Assembly: GCA_963841425.1 (NCBI GenBank) | Contig: CAWJCL010000002.1 | Span: forward strand, 496,001-560,000 | Direction: 5' to 3' | Length of the DNA: 64,000 bases | Origin: DATEOR01 sp963841425 | Lineage (GTDB): Bacteria; Actinomycetota; Thermoleophilia; Gaiellales; Gaiellaceae | Shown here: one piece after another, positions 8,284 through 16,070 of the stretch | How the letters are laid out: each line of letters starts with the position of its first letter | Numbering within the stretch: the stretch's first letter is position 1 | Position numbers and translations under genes: made by a program | Notes under the pieces: generated by a model | What the model saw: only the letters and a program-made list of their open reading frames with translations | Databases searched by the model: none | What the model was told of the DNA's origin: nothing

Positions 8284-9473
8284 CGCACCCGCTCGGCCTC
8301 GTAGCCCCACTCGGCGAGGAAGCCGAGGAGCTCGTCGCAATGCTCCTCGTCTCGCGTGGCGAGTGTGAGCTCGACGGCCGTCCCGGTGACCGGCAGGTCC
8401 ATGCCCTCGCGATGGTGGTCGACCGAGACGACGTTGACGCGCCGCTCGGCGATGCGACCCAGAAGAGCGGCGAGCGCACCCGGACGGTCCGAGATCCTCG
8501 TTCGGAGGACGAGAAAGCGGCTCGCGCGCGTCAGCCCGTGGCGCGCGATCTCGACGAGAAGCGAGGCGTCGATGTTTCCGCCCGAGAGGATTGCGCAGAC
8601 GGGGCCTTCACCCTCGATCTTGCCGGTGAGAAGGGCGGCCACCGAGGCCGCGCCTGCGCCCTCGACGACCAGCTTCACGCGCTCGAGGAGGAGCACGATC
8701 GCGTCGGCGATCTCGGCGTCGGTGACCGTCACGATCGCGTCGAGGCGCTCGGCGAGGATGCGCTTCGTCAGCTCGCCCGGCTGCTTGACGGCGATGCCGT
8801 CCGCGATCGTGATCCCACTCGGCTCGAGGCCCGCGAACGGAGCGCAGCTCGCGGCCTGCACGCCAACGAGGTGGATTTCCGGCCGCAGCTCGCGGAGCGC
8901 AAGCGCGATCCCGGATGCGAGACCGCCGCCGCCGATCGGCACGACGAGCGCCTCGACGTCTTCGAGCTGCTCGGCGAGCTCGAGGCCGAGCGTTCCCTGG
9001 CCGGCCATGACCGCCTCGTCCTCGAAGGCGTGGACGAACGTCGCCCCAGCCGCCTCGCGTTCGTGCGCCGCTCCCTGGGCCTCGTCGAAGCCTTCGCCGG
9101 AAAGAAGCACCTCGGCGCCGTAGCTTCGCGTCGCGTCGACCTTGGCCATCGGCGCGTCGAGCGGCATGAACACGGTCGCCGCCACGCCGGCCTCTCGAGC
9201 GGCCAGCGCCACCGCCTGGCCATGGTTCCCCGCGCTCGCGGTCACGACGCCGGCCGCGCGCTCCTCGTCCGTCATCGTCGCGAGCTTGTTGACTGCGCCG
9301 CGGATCTTGAACGAGCCCGTCCTCTGCAGGTTCTCCGCCTTGAGGAAGACCTGGCGGCCGCTGCGGCGGCCGAGCGTCTCGGACGAGTAGACCGGCGTCT
9401 CGCGCGCCAGGCCGTGCACGCGCTCGCGGGCGGCCTGGATCTCAGTGAGTGTCGGGCCTGCCGCCGTCTTCAT
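8280..9473 (-). CDS. ilvA: Threonine ammonia-lyase with C-terminal ACT domain
   Basis: PLP-dependent conversion of threonine to 2-oxobutyrate. The PLP lysine lies in RTGSFKIRGAVNKL, and the phosphate-cradling glycine loop is VVPIGGGGLASG. A single ACT domain occupies the last 75 residues or so (LRTRISDRPGALAALLGRI). The 397-residue length matches the short one-ACT (TdcB-like) form, so it may be catabolic or serve isoleucine synthesis. The start overlaps the meaB 3' end by 32 bases. 2-Oxobutyrate yields propionyl-CoA, which would feed the methylmalonyl pathway that MeaB supports. Confidence 0.9.
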   Translation of the reverse strand: MKTAAGPTLTEIQAARERVHGLARETPVYSSETLGRRSGRQVFLKAENLQRTGSFKIRGAVNKLATMTDEERAAGVVTASAGNHGQAVALAAREAGVAATVFMPLDAPMAKVDATRSYGAEVLLSGEGFDEAQGAAHEREAAGATFVHAFEDEAVMAGQGTLGLELAEQLEDVEALVVPIGGGGLASGIALALRELRPEIHLVGVQAASCAPFAGLEPSGITIADGIAVKQPGELTKRILAERLDAIVTVTDAEIADAIVLLLERVKLVVEGAGAASVAALLTGKIEGEGPVCAILSGGNIDASLLVEIARHGLTRASRFLVLRTRISDRPGALAALLGRIAERRVNVVSVDHHREGMDLPVTGTAVELTLATRDEEHCDELLGFLAEWGYEAERVR

Positions 9474-10431
9474 GAACCTTGAACACCTTCTCCATGATCT
9501 CGCGTACCGCCGTCAAGGGATCGAGCTCCCGTCGCTGGACCGCCTCGAGCAGGCGCCGTAGCTCCGGATCATCTCCTACCGCGCCCTCGAGATGCGCCTT
9601 TGCCCGTGCGCTCGCGACCGCGAAGACCTCGCCGGCGAGATTCTTGGCCCGCCGCCCCGCGAGCAGGTCCGCGGACTCGAGGTGGCGCCGGTGCGCGGAG
9701 ATCTCCTGCCAGAGCTCGTCGATCCCGTCGCCGCGCATGGCCTCGGTGAGTACGATCGGCGGCTGCCAGTCCCGCCCGCTGTCGAGCGCCAGGATCGACC
9801 GCACCTCGTTCACCATTGTCGTCGCCGCCGGGTGGTCGCGCTTGTTGACCGCGATCACGTCCGGGATCTCCATGATCCCCGCCTTGAGCGCCTGGATCGA
9901 GTCCCCGGAGCCTGGCATGAGCACGAGCAGGACCGTGTCGGCGATCGAGATGATCTCGACCTCGCTCTGCCCCGCCCCGACGGTCTCGAGAAAGACGAGG
10001 TCCTTTCCTGCGGCATCGAGGAGGAGCGCCGCCTGCAGGGTCGCCTCGGCGAGCCCGCCGAGATGCCCCCGCGTTCCCATCGAGCGGATGAAGACCTCCG
10101 GGTCGAGGAAGTGGTCGGCCAGCCGGATGCGGTCGCCGAGGAGCGCGCCCTTGGTGAACGGGCTCGAAGGGTCCACGGAGATGACTCCGACCGACGCGTC
10201 CTCGGCGCGCACATGGCGGACGAGCGCGCTGATCAGGCTCGACTTCCCCACTCCGGGCGGGCCGGTGACGCCGATCCCGTACGAGTTCCCGGTGTTCGGA
10301 TAGAGCTCGCGGATGAGCGCGTAGGCGAGCGGATCGGAGCTCTCGACCAGCGTGATGGCGCGGGCGAGAGCGCGGCGCTCGCCGGCGCGGACGCCCTTGA
10401 CGAGCGCATCGAGAGTCCAGCCGGGGGTCAA
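9442..10431 (-). CDS. meaB: Methylmalonyl-CoA mutase-associated GTPase MeaB
   Basis: A 329-residue P-loop GTPase (ArgK/MeaB) that protects and loads cobalamin in methylmalonyl-CoA mutase. Visible motifs are the Walker A GVTGPPGVGKSSLISAL, the switch region GVISVDPSSPFTKGALLGDRIR, the Walker B-like LVFLETVGAGQSEVEI and the base-specificity NKRD. The mutase itself is not in the window. The ATG overlaps the upstream MFS stop (ATGA) and the 3' end overlaps ilvA, so MFS-meaB-ilvA form one leftward operon. Confidence 0.93.
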   Translation of the reverse strand: MTPGWTLDALVKGVRAGERRALARAITLVESSDPLAYALIRELYPNTGNSYGIGVTGPPGVGKSSLISALVRHVRAEDASVGVISVDPSSPFTKGALLGDRIRLADHFLDPEVFIRSMGTRGHLGGLAEATLQAALLLDAAGKDLVFLETVGAGQSEVEIISIADTVLLVLMPGSGDSIQALKAGIMEIPDVIAVNKRDHPAATTMVNEVRSILALDSGRDWQPPIVLTEAMRGDGIDELWQEISAHRRHLESADLLAGRRAKNLAGEVFAVASARAKAHLEGAVGDDPELRRLLEAVQRRELDPLTAVREIMEKVFKVHEDGGRPDTH

Positions 10432-11690
10432 TCCCGCGCGGGCTCCGGCCCGGACGCGTGGCGCACGGCGACGCGCCCCGCATCAGAGTCAACCCTGCGG
10501 GCGAGCAAGTAGCCGACGACCGCCGCGATCGCGAGCAGGCCGGCCGAGACCGCCCACACCGTCCGCGCCCCCGCCTCGTTCGTGAGCGGACCGGCGACGA
10601 TCATGCCCAGGCCGAGGAACGCGTAGCCGAGGCTCATGACGACGGCAAACGCCCTGCCGCGCAGCCGGTCGGGCGCACCACGCTGGACGAGCACGGCGTT
10701 CGTGATCACGGCGACGCCGTTCCCCACGCCGGCGGCCACGACGACTATCGCGGCCACCCAGACATTCGGGGCCACGGCAGCCGCGCCGAAGCCGAGCGCC
10801 ATGAGCCCGATGGAGACGCCGTAGGGCAACGCCATCCCGCGCTGCTCGATCCAGCTTCCGCCGAAGAGGCTGCCGAGCATGAGCCCGACCGCGCCGGCGG
10901 CGACGAGGAGGCCGTAGCCGAAATCGCCCGCATCGAAGACCGTCTTCGCGAGGACGATCTCCGCCACGTTGATGCCCGCGGTCGCGAAGACGGCGATGCT
11001 CCACGCGACGATGATCGTCAGGAGCGATCTCGAGCGGAGGGCGAAGGAGAACCCCTCGGCAAGGTCGCGCCAGTGGCCGCGGCTCGGCGCGCGCTCGACC
11101 TCCTCGAGGCTCTCCTTGATCCGCACGATGAGAAGCGCGGAGACGAGGAAGCTGAACGCGTTCACGACGTAGGCGGCGTCCGGGCTCGTCGCGGCGACCA
11201 GCGCGCCGCCCACGAGGGCTCCGATCGCCCACGTGAAGTTGTCGGCGGTCTGGAGGAGGCCGTTGGCCTGCGGGAGGTCCTCGTCCGAGACGAGGTTCGG
11301 GAGCCCCGCGTAGACGGCCGGACGGAAGAGGCTCGTCGCCACCCCGGCAACGAAGGCGAGCGCGACGATCTGCGTCGGGCTCGTCGCGAACGGGAGGACG
11401 AAGAACACGGCCGCACGGGCGGCGTCGGCAACCACGAGGATCCAGCGGCGCGATGCGATGTCGAGGAGCCGGCCGGCGAGGAAGCCGACGACGACGCTCG
11501 GGAGAAACTCCACCACGAGCAGCGCGCTGACCCAGGAGGCGTCCTCGGTGCGGTCGAAGACGTCTACGACGAGCGCGACGAACGCGAGCCAGGTGCCAAT
11601 GCTGGACGCGAGCGTTGCAAAGAAGAGAAGGCGGAATCCTCCTGCCTCCCGCACGAGCCCGAAACGGGCCCGGCTGCGGCCCCCTGTCAC
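10428..11690 (-). CDS. MFS transporter, EntS/MFS_3-like
   Basis: A 420-residue membrane protein with about twelve hydrophobic helices. It begins FGLVREAGGFRLLFFATLASSIGTWLAFVALVVDVFDRT, the typical start of the enterobactin-exporter-like MFS_3 group. The loop VVGFLAGRLLDIASRRWILVVAD carries the MFS A-motif. It is probably an exporter of a drug or siderophore-like compound; the substrate is unknown. First gene of the MFS-meaB-ilvA operon. Confidence 0.85.
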   Translation of the reverse strand: MTGGRSRARFGLVREAGGFRLLFFATLASSIGTWLAFVALVVDVFDRTEDASWVSALLVVEFLPSVVVGFLAGRLLDIASRRWILVVADAARAAVFFVLPFATSPTQIVALAFVAGVATSLFRPAVYAGLPNLVSDEDLPQANGLLQTADNFTWAIGALVGGALVAATSPDAAYVVNAFSFLVSALLIVRIKESLEEVERAPSRGHWRDLAEGFSFALRSRSLLTIIVAWSIAVFATAGINVAEIVLAKTVFDAGDFGYGLLVAAGAVGLMLGSLFGGSWIEQRGMALPYGVSIGLMALGFGAAAVAPNVWVAAIVVVAAGVGNGVAVITNAVLVQRGAPDRLRGRAFAVVMSLGYAFLGLGMIVAGPLTNEAGARTVWAVSAGLLAIAAVVGYLLARRVDSDAGRVAVRHASGPEPARD

Positions 11691-11729
11691 GGCCCGAACC
11701 GTAACAGCGCCGCCAGGGACGGGTACGTC

Positions 11730-12848
11730 CTAGGAGGAGGTATGCGCACCCTGGAGCACGCGCTCCAGCGCCGCCGCGAAGAACTCGTTCTCCTCCCGGG
11801 TTCCCACCGTCACGCGGATCGCGTCGTCCGCGCCGAAGGGACCGAGCGGACGCACGATCGCACCCTCGCGGAGGAGCCGGTCGAAGACCGCCCGGGAGTC
11901 CTCACCGGTCTCCACGTAGAGGAAGTTGGCGACAGGCGCCGAGGCCACGGCGAGCCCGAGGCTCGTGCAGGCCTCCTCCAGCCGGCTTCGCTCGTCGGCG
12001 GTTTCCCGCCGTCGGCGCGCGACCTCCGCCTCGTTCCCGATGCTCGCGCGCGCCGCGTCCTGGGCCGTCTGGTTGATGTCGAACGCGTTCCGAACCTTGG
12101 CGATCGCCTCGACGACGTCGGCCGGACCGACGCCGTAGCCGACGCGAAGCCCGGCGAGCCCGTAGATCTTCGAGAAGGTCCGCAGGACGAGGGCGCGCCG
12201 GCCGGTCTTGACCGACTCCTCGATCCCGTCTGGGTAGTCGCCCGCCTCGACGTACTCGAAGTACGCCTCGTCGAGGACGGTGAGCACGTGCTCCGGCACG
12301 CGCTCGACGTAGGACTCGATCTCGCTCCGGCCGATCATCGTGCCGGTCGGGTTGTTCGGGTTGCAGAGGTAGACGATCTTCGTCCGCGGCCCGACCTCGC
12401 CGAGGATCGCGTCGACGTCGTAGCGGTGGTCCGCGAGCGGGACCGGCTTCGGGATGGCGCCGAGCTTGAGCGCGTCGAGGACGTAGCTCGGGAACGAGGG
12501 CCAGCCGCAGACGATCTCGTCCCCGGGATCGAGCAATGCGATCGAGAGATACATGATCACTGCATCGGCTCCCGCGGCGATCGTCACGTTCTCGAAGCCG
12601 ACGCCGTGGCGTTCGGCAAGCGCCGTGCGGAGGAGATAGGCGCCCCCATCCGGGTAGCGGTTCAGCCCGGGCGCGCCGCGCTCGATCGCCTCGAGCGCTT
12701 CCGGGAACGGACCGTACTGGCCCTCGTTGGAGGCGAGCTTGACCACGCGTTCGAGGCCGAGCTCGCGCTGCACCTCCTCGACGGGCTTGCCCGGCTCGTA
12801 AGGCACGAGGCTCTGAACGGCGGGTCGAACGAGAGGAGTGTCGGCCAT
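11730..12848 (-). CDS. hisC: Histidinol-phosphate aminotransferase
   Basis: A 372-residue fold-type I PLP aminotransferase for the seventh step of histidine synthesis. The PLP lysine is in RTFSKIYGLAGLRVGYGVG, the conserved YLCNPNNPTGT motif precedes it, and VLDEAYFEY carries the cofactor aspartate. The arginine near the C-terminus (IRVTVGTREENEFF) is the usual carboxylate binder. Other his genes are absent, so it may also act on aromatic amino acids. It diverges from the LON-domain gene with only 20 bases between the start codons. Confidence 0.9.
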   Translation of the reverse strand: MADTPLVRPAVQSLVPYEPGKPVEEVQRELGLERVVKLASNEGQYGPFPEALEAIERGAPGLNRYPDGGAYLLRTALAERHGVGFENVTIAAGADAVIMYLSIALLDPGDEIVCGWPSFPSYVLDALKLGAIPKPVPLADHRYDVDAILGEVGPRTKIVYLCNPNNPTGTMIGRSEIESYVERVPEHVLTVLDEAYFEYVEAGDYPDGIEESVKTGRRALVLRTFSKIYGLAGLRVGYGVGPADVVEAIAKVRNAFDINQTAQDAARASIGNEAEVARRRRETADERSRLEEACTSLGLAVASAPVANFLYVETGEDSRAVFDRLLREGAIVRPLGPFGADDAIRVTVGTREENEFFAAALERVLQGAHTSS

Positions 12849-12868
12849 TCCCCTAATCTTTTCATGGC

Positions 12869-13477
12869 GTGGAGATCGGACTCTTCCCTCTCAACCTCGT
12901 GCTGCTACCGGGCGAGCAGGCGCCGCTGCACATTTTCGAGCCCCGCTACCGTGAGCTCATCGGGGAGTGCCTCGAGCAGGGGGGCGAGTTCGGGCTCGTG
13001 CTTGCGGACGACGACGGCATGCGGGAGATCGGCTGCCGCGCGGGCGTGATCGAGGTGCTCGAGCACTTCGAGGACGGGCGGCTGAACGTCGTCGTCGAGG
13101 GCCGCGAGCGGATCCGGATCGCCGAGCTCACCGAGGGCCGCGCCTTCATGACGGCCGAGGTCGAGGACATCGACGACGAGGACGAGACGCCGACCGAGGA
13201 CGAGATCGAGGAGTGCCTCGCCGCCTACCAGCGCGTCGTCAGCGCCGCCGAGGCAGACCTCGAGGAGCTCGACTTCGACGCGGACTCGATCGCCTACCAG
13301 ATCGCCTCGCGCGTGGACTTCGGCACCGAGGTCAAGCAGGGCCTCCTCGAGCTCCGCTCCGAGCGCGAGCGCGTCCTCCGTCTCGCCCCGATGCTTGACC
13401 AGGCCGCCGAGGCAGTGCAGCGCGACCGCGAGATCCGCGAGCGCGCCTCCGGCAACGGCCGCGTCGAGCCGGTCTAG
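12869..13477 (+). CDS. LON N-terminal-domain protein
   Basis: A 202-residue stand-alone LON substrate-binding (PUA-like) domain without the ATPase or protease parts. The signature is IGLFPLNLVLLPGEQAPLHIFEPRYRELI, followed by GRLNVVVEGRERIRI and an acidic stretch (EDIDDEDETPTEDEIEE). The C-terminal half is helical. Such proteins are common in actinobacteria; the function is unproved. GTG start at 12869. Confidence 0.85.
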   Translation: MEIGLFPLNLVLLPGEQAPLHIFEPRYRELIGECLEQGGEFGLVLADDDGMREIGCRAGVIEVLEHFEDGRLNVVVEGRERIRIAELTEGRAFMTAEVEDIDDEDETPTEDEIEECLAAYQRVVSAAEADLEELDFDADSIAYQIASRVDFGTEVKQGLLELRSERERVLRLAPMLDQAAEAVQRDREIRERASGNGRVEPV

Positions 13478-13521
13478 GACCCCTCCGCCTCAGGCGGCAT
13501 GGATCACGAGCCCAAAAGGAG

Positions 13522-13606
13522 CTTGTGTTTCACGAGCACAAAGTCAAACCCGCATCGAAGCGAGGCCCATCTTGTCCCAGGCGGACAGGAGTGCGTGCAA
13601 CACATG
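13522..13606. repeat. Copy A of an approximately 90-bp intergenic element with inverted ends
   Basis: Imperfect 12-bp inverted ends (CTTGTGTTTCAC and GTGCAACACATG, 10 of 12 pairing) bound about 61 bases. Read on the minus strand, both ends closely match a second copy at 50267-50350: the block GCCwTGTGTTGCACGC, then 44-47 variable bases, then GACTTTGTGC..GTG.AACACAAG. It lies between convergent genes (LON protein and the Cys/His protein), where it could also fold as a terminator. The 140-base gap holds no other gene. Confidence 0.6.
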
Positions 13607-13617
13607 GCGCTTCCGGT

Positions 13618-13980
13618 TCAGAGCTTCTTGACGGCGTGGACGGGCCGTCCGGCGGCCTCCCACGCGTAGTACGAGGCGCTTGGGCCGAAGCCGGTCTCGT
13701 AGACGACGACGCGTGGGTTTCGCCCGACTTCCTTGGCGCGCTGGGCGTGCCTGAGCAGGTTCGGGTCGTCGCGCCGCTCCCAGACGAGGATGAGGTGCGC
13801 CGCCGTCATGAAGTGCGCGACGAACGGGCAGCCCTCGGCGGGGCACGGGAAGGGGTCGGTTGCGACGCAGAACCAGCCGTCGTGATCGCCGCTCGTGTCG
13901 TCGGTCCAGAGCTCTTCCTCGGACTCGACGCCGACGTCCTCCTCGAGAAGGGTGCCGCGCTCGAGCTCGTAGCCGGTCAT
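13618..13980 (-). CDS. Small Cys/His protein of unknown function
   Basis: A 120-residue protein. An acidic N-terminus (LLEEDVGVESEEELW) is followed by DGWFCVATDPFPCPAEGCPFVAHFMTAAHLILVW, where three cysteines and two histidines could form a small zinc site. The rest includes GRNPRVVVYETGFGPSASYYAWEAAGRP. I do not recognise a named family. The ATG at 13980 overlaps the GNAT stop (ATGA), which fixes the start and argues for co-translation. Confidence 0.7.
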   Translation of the reverse strand: MTGYELERGTLLEEDVGVESEEELWTDDTSGDHDGWFCVATDPFPCPAEGCPFVAHFMTAAHLILVWERRDDPNLLRHAQRAKEVGRNPRVVVYETGFGPSASYYAWEAAGRPVHAVKKL

Positions 13981-14477
13981 AGGTTCTTCTCCATGAGAAT
14001 TGCGTCCACGTAGCCGTTGCGCCGCCGGAAATGGCCCTGGCGGGTGCCGACCCGCCGGTAGCCGATCCGGTCGTACAGGGCGAGCGCGGCTTCGTTGTGC
14101 GGAAAGACGTGGAGCTCGATCTTGCGGACACCGACCGCGCGCGCCCACTGCTCGGCGCTCTCCATCAGGGCGCGACCGATGCCGCGCCGGCGGTAGCCGT
14201 CCGCGACCATGAGCCCGACGTCGGCGACATGCTCGCTCGCGGGGTGGCTTTCCCGGCCGATGGAGAGGCGGCCGACGATCCTCCCGTCGAGCTCGGCGAC
14301 GAGCACGGCGGCGAAGCTGTGCCTTCGGATCGCCTTGAGGTAACGCCGTTCTTCGGCGACGCTGCGCCAGCCTCCGTCGGCGATGAGCCATCCGCCTTCC
14401 TCCGACCCGACCGCCTCGGCCAGACGCACGAGCGAACCGGCGTCGCCCGGCTCCGCGCTGCGGACGACGGGCGTCAC
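13977..14477 (-). CDS. GNAT family N-acetyltransferase
   Basis: A 166-residue acetyl-CoA-dependent acetyltransferase. The acetyl-CoA-binding motif A is VGLMVADGYRRRGIGRALMESAEQWARAVG, followed by motif B KIELHVFPHNEAALALYDRIGYRRVG. The acceptor substrate cannot be deduced. It sits in the tightly overlapped series gamma-glutamyltransferase, GNAT, Cys/His protein. Confidence 0.88.
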   Translation of the reverse strand: MTPVVRSAEPGDAGSLVRLAEAVGSEEGGWLIADGGWRSVAEERRYLKAIRRHSFAAVLVAELDGRIVGRLSIGRESHPASEHVADVGLMVADGYRRRGIGRALMESAEQWARAVGVRKIELHVFPHNEAALALYDRIGYRRVGTRQGHFRRRNGYVDAILMEKNL

Positions 14478-16039
14478 TCGACGACCGCCCCCGCTCCTCC
14501 TCGTCTCGGGTCGCCGGCCGCCTGGAGCTCCCCGTCCGCGCCGAGCCCGACCGCGGCGGCACCACCGAAGTAGAGGTTCCGGCCGCTCCAGCGGGCCACC
14601 TCGTAGCCGGCGGACTCGAGCTCGTCGGCGGTGTCGGGCTCGATCCCTCCCTCGAGCTGGAGCACTTCGTTTTCCAGATGGACGCGCGGAGCCTCGATCG
14701 CCTCAGGGACGGTGAGGCCGTGGTCGAGCACGTTGACGACGAACTGCAGGATGGCGGCGCGCAGCCGAGTCGATCCGGCGCTCCCGACCACGAGGCACGG
14801 CCGCCCGTCCTCGAGCACGACCGAGGGCGCCATCATGCTCGTCAGCCGGTTGCCCGGCGACCCCTCGCGGCCGCCGGGATTCAGGTCCTCCTCCCCCAGC
14901 ATGTTGTTCATGTGGATCCCGGTTCCCGGCACGATCACGCCGGAGCCACAGCCGGTCGAGGCCGAGAGCGACGCCGCGTTCCCGCGCGCATCGACGACGC
15001 TGATATGCGTCGTGGATGGGAGCCCGGCCGGCTCGGGCGTGAACTGGCGCACCCGCATCCGCGCGCGCCGCGCGGCGGCGGCGAGGTTCTCCTCTGTGAG
15101 CAGGCGTCCGGGCAGACCCCCGCGGCTGAGGCCGCTCCGGAACCCGGACCCGCGCGCGAGCTGAGCCTCGCGCATGACCTCCGCGAGCGCCGCAATCGCC
15201 TCCACGCTTCCCGGCTCGCCCGCTTCGCCGAGCCGGTCGAGCACGCTCAGCGCATAGGCGATCAGGAGGCCGCCCGCCGAGGGCGGCGGATTGGAGACGA
15301 AGTCCCAGCGGCGGTAGGGCACGCGCACGGGGCGCCGGCGAATCACCCGGTACCCCTCGAGATCGCTGCGGGTCAGAAACCCGCCGCGCTCCTGCACCGC
15401 CCCGCCGATCGCGCGGCCGACGTCGCCGCGGTAGAAGCCGTCTGGCCCTTCGGCAGCGAGGCGGTCGAGCGTGTTTGCGAGCTCCGGCATGCGCAGGCGC
15501 TCGCCGGGCTGGAGCGGCCCCTTGCTTCCATAGATCCGCCTGCCCTCCGGCTCCGCGCGGAGAATCGGGTCGAGGATCCGCTGGAGAAATCCCTGCTGCG
15601 GGTTGACCTCGACGCCCGCGCGGGCCAGCCGCGCTGCCGGCGCGATCAGGTCGGCCCACGGAATCCCTGCGTAGGCTGCATGCGCCGCGCCGAGCCCTGC
15701 CACCGAGCCGGGCACGGCACAGGAGGCCGCGCCGACGAGAAAGACCTGCTGCATTCCAGGGTCGAACTCGACATCGACCGCCTCCATCCGTGCCCGTCCG
15801 CCGCGCGGAAGGTCACGCCCGGGAATGGAGACGAAGAAGTCGAGCAGCCGGTCGGTGTGGTCCGACGCGCGGTGGACGAGCATGAAGCCGCCCGCGCCGG
15901 GCCCGGTCAGCGGGCTCTCGGCCACCCAGGAGACGAACGCGGCCGCGATGCAGGCATCGACCGCATTGCCCCCCTCGGCGAGGATCTCCGCGCCCGTCTG
16001 CGCGGTGAGCGGATGCCCGGCCGCGACTGCGCCTTTCAT
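14474..16039 (-). CDS. ggt: Gamma-glutamyltransferase
   Basis: A 521-residue N-terminal-nucleophile enzyme that transfers or hydrolyses the gamma-glutamyl group of glutathione-like peptides. The autoprocessing site and nucleophile threonine are in PSTTHISVVDARGNAASLSAST. The opening GHPLTAQTGAEILAEGGNAVDACIAAAFV is typical of the family, as is the N-terminal GGFMLVHR. I see no clear signal peptide before that opening, so location is uncertain. The start codon lies 31 bases after ftsZ, so it may be transcribed with parA-ftsZ. Confidence 0.9.
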   Translation of the reverse strand: MKGAVAAGHPLTAQTGAEILAEGGNAVDACIAAAFVSWVAESPLTGPGAGGFMLVHRASDHTDRLLDFFVSIPGRDLPRGGRARMEAVDVEFDPGMQQVFLVGAASCAVPGSVAGLGAAHAAYAGIPWADLIAPAARLARAGVEVNPQQGFLQRILDPILRAEPEGRRIYGSKGPLQPGERLRMPELANTLDRLAAEGPDGFYRGDVGRAIGGAVQERGGFLTRSDLEGYRVIRRRPVRVPYRRWDFVSNPPPSAGGLLIAYALSVLDRLGEAGEPGSVEAIAALAEVMREAQLARGSGFRSGLSRGGLPGRLLTEENLAAAARRARMRVRQFTPEPAGLPSTTHISVVDARGNAASLSASTGCGSGVIVPGTGIHMNNMLGEEDLNPGGREGSPGNRLTSMMAPSVVLEDGRPCLVVGSAGSTRLRAAILQFVVNVLDHGLTVPEAIEAPRVHLENEVLQLEGGIEPDTADELESAGYEVARWSGRNLYFGGAAAVGLGADGELQAAGDPRRGGAGAVVE

Positions 16040-16070
16040 GAGCAGAGGGTACCCCTAACCCTCGACCGGT

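Noticed and set aside
10458..13049. An 863-codon plus-strand frame
   Set aside because: It is antisense to the MFS and hisC genes with low-complexity Arg/Glu/Asp composition, a common artefact of GC-rich coding DNA.
13528..13543. ParB-binding (parS) site
   Set aside because: Only one half (TGTTTCACG) matches the parS palindrome; the second half is wrong, and no parB is nearby.
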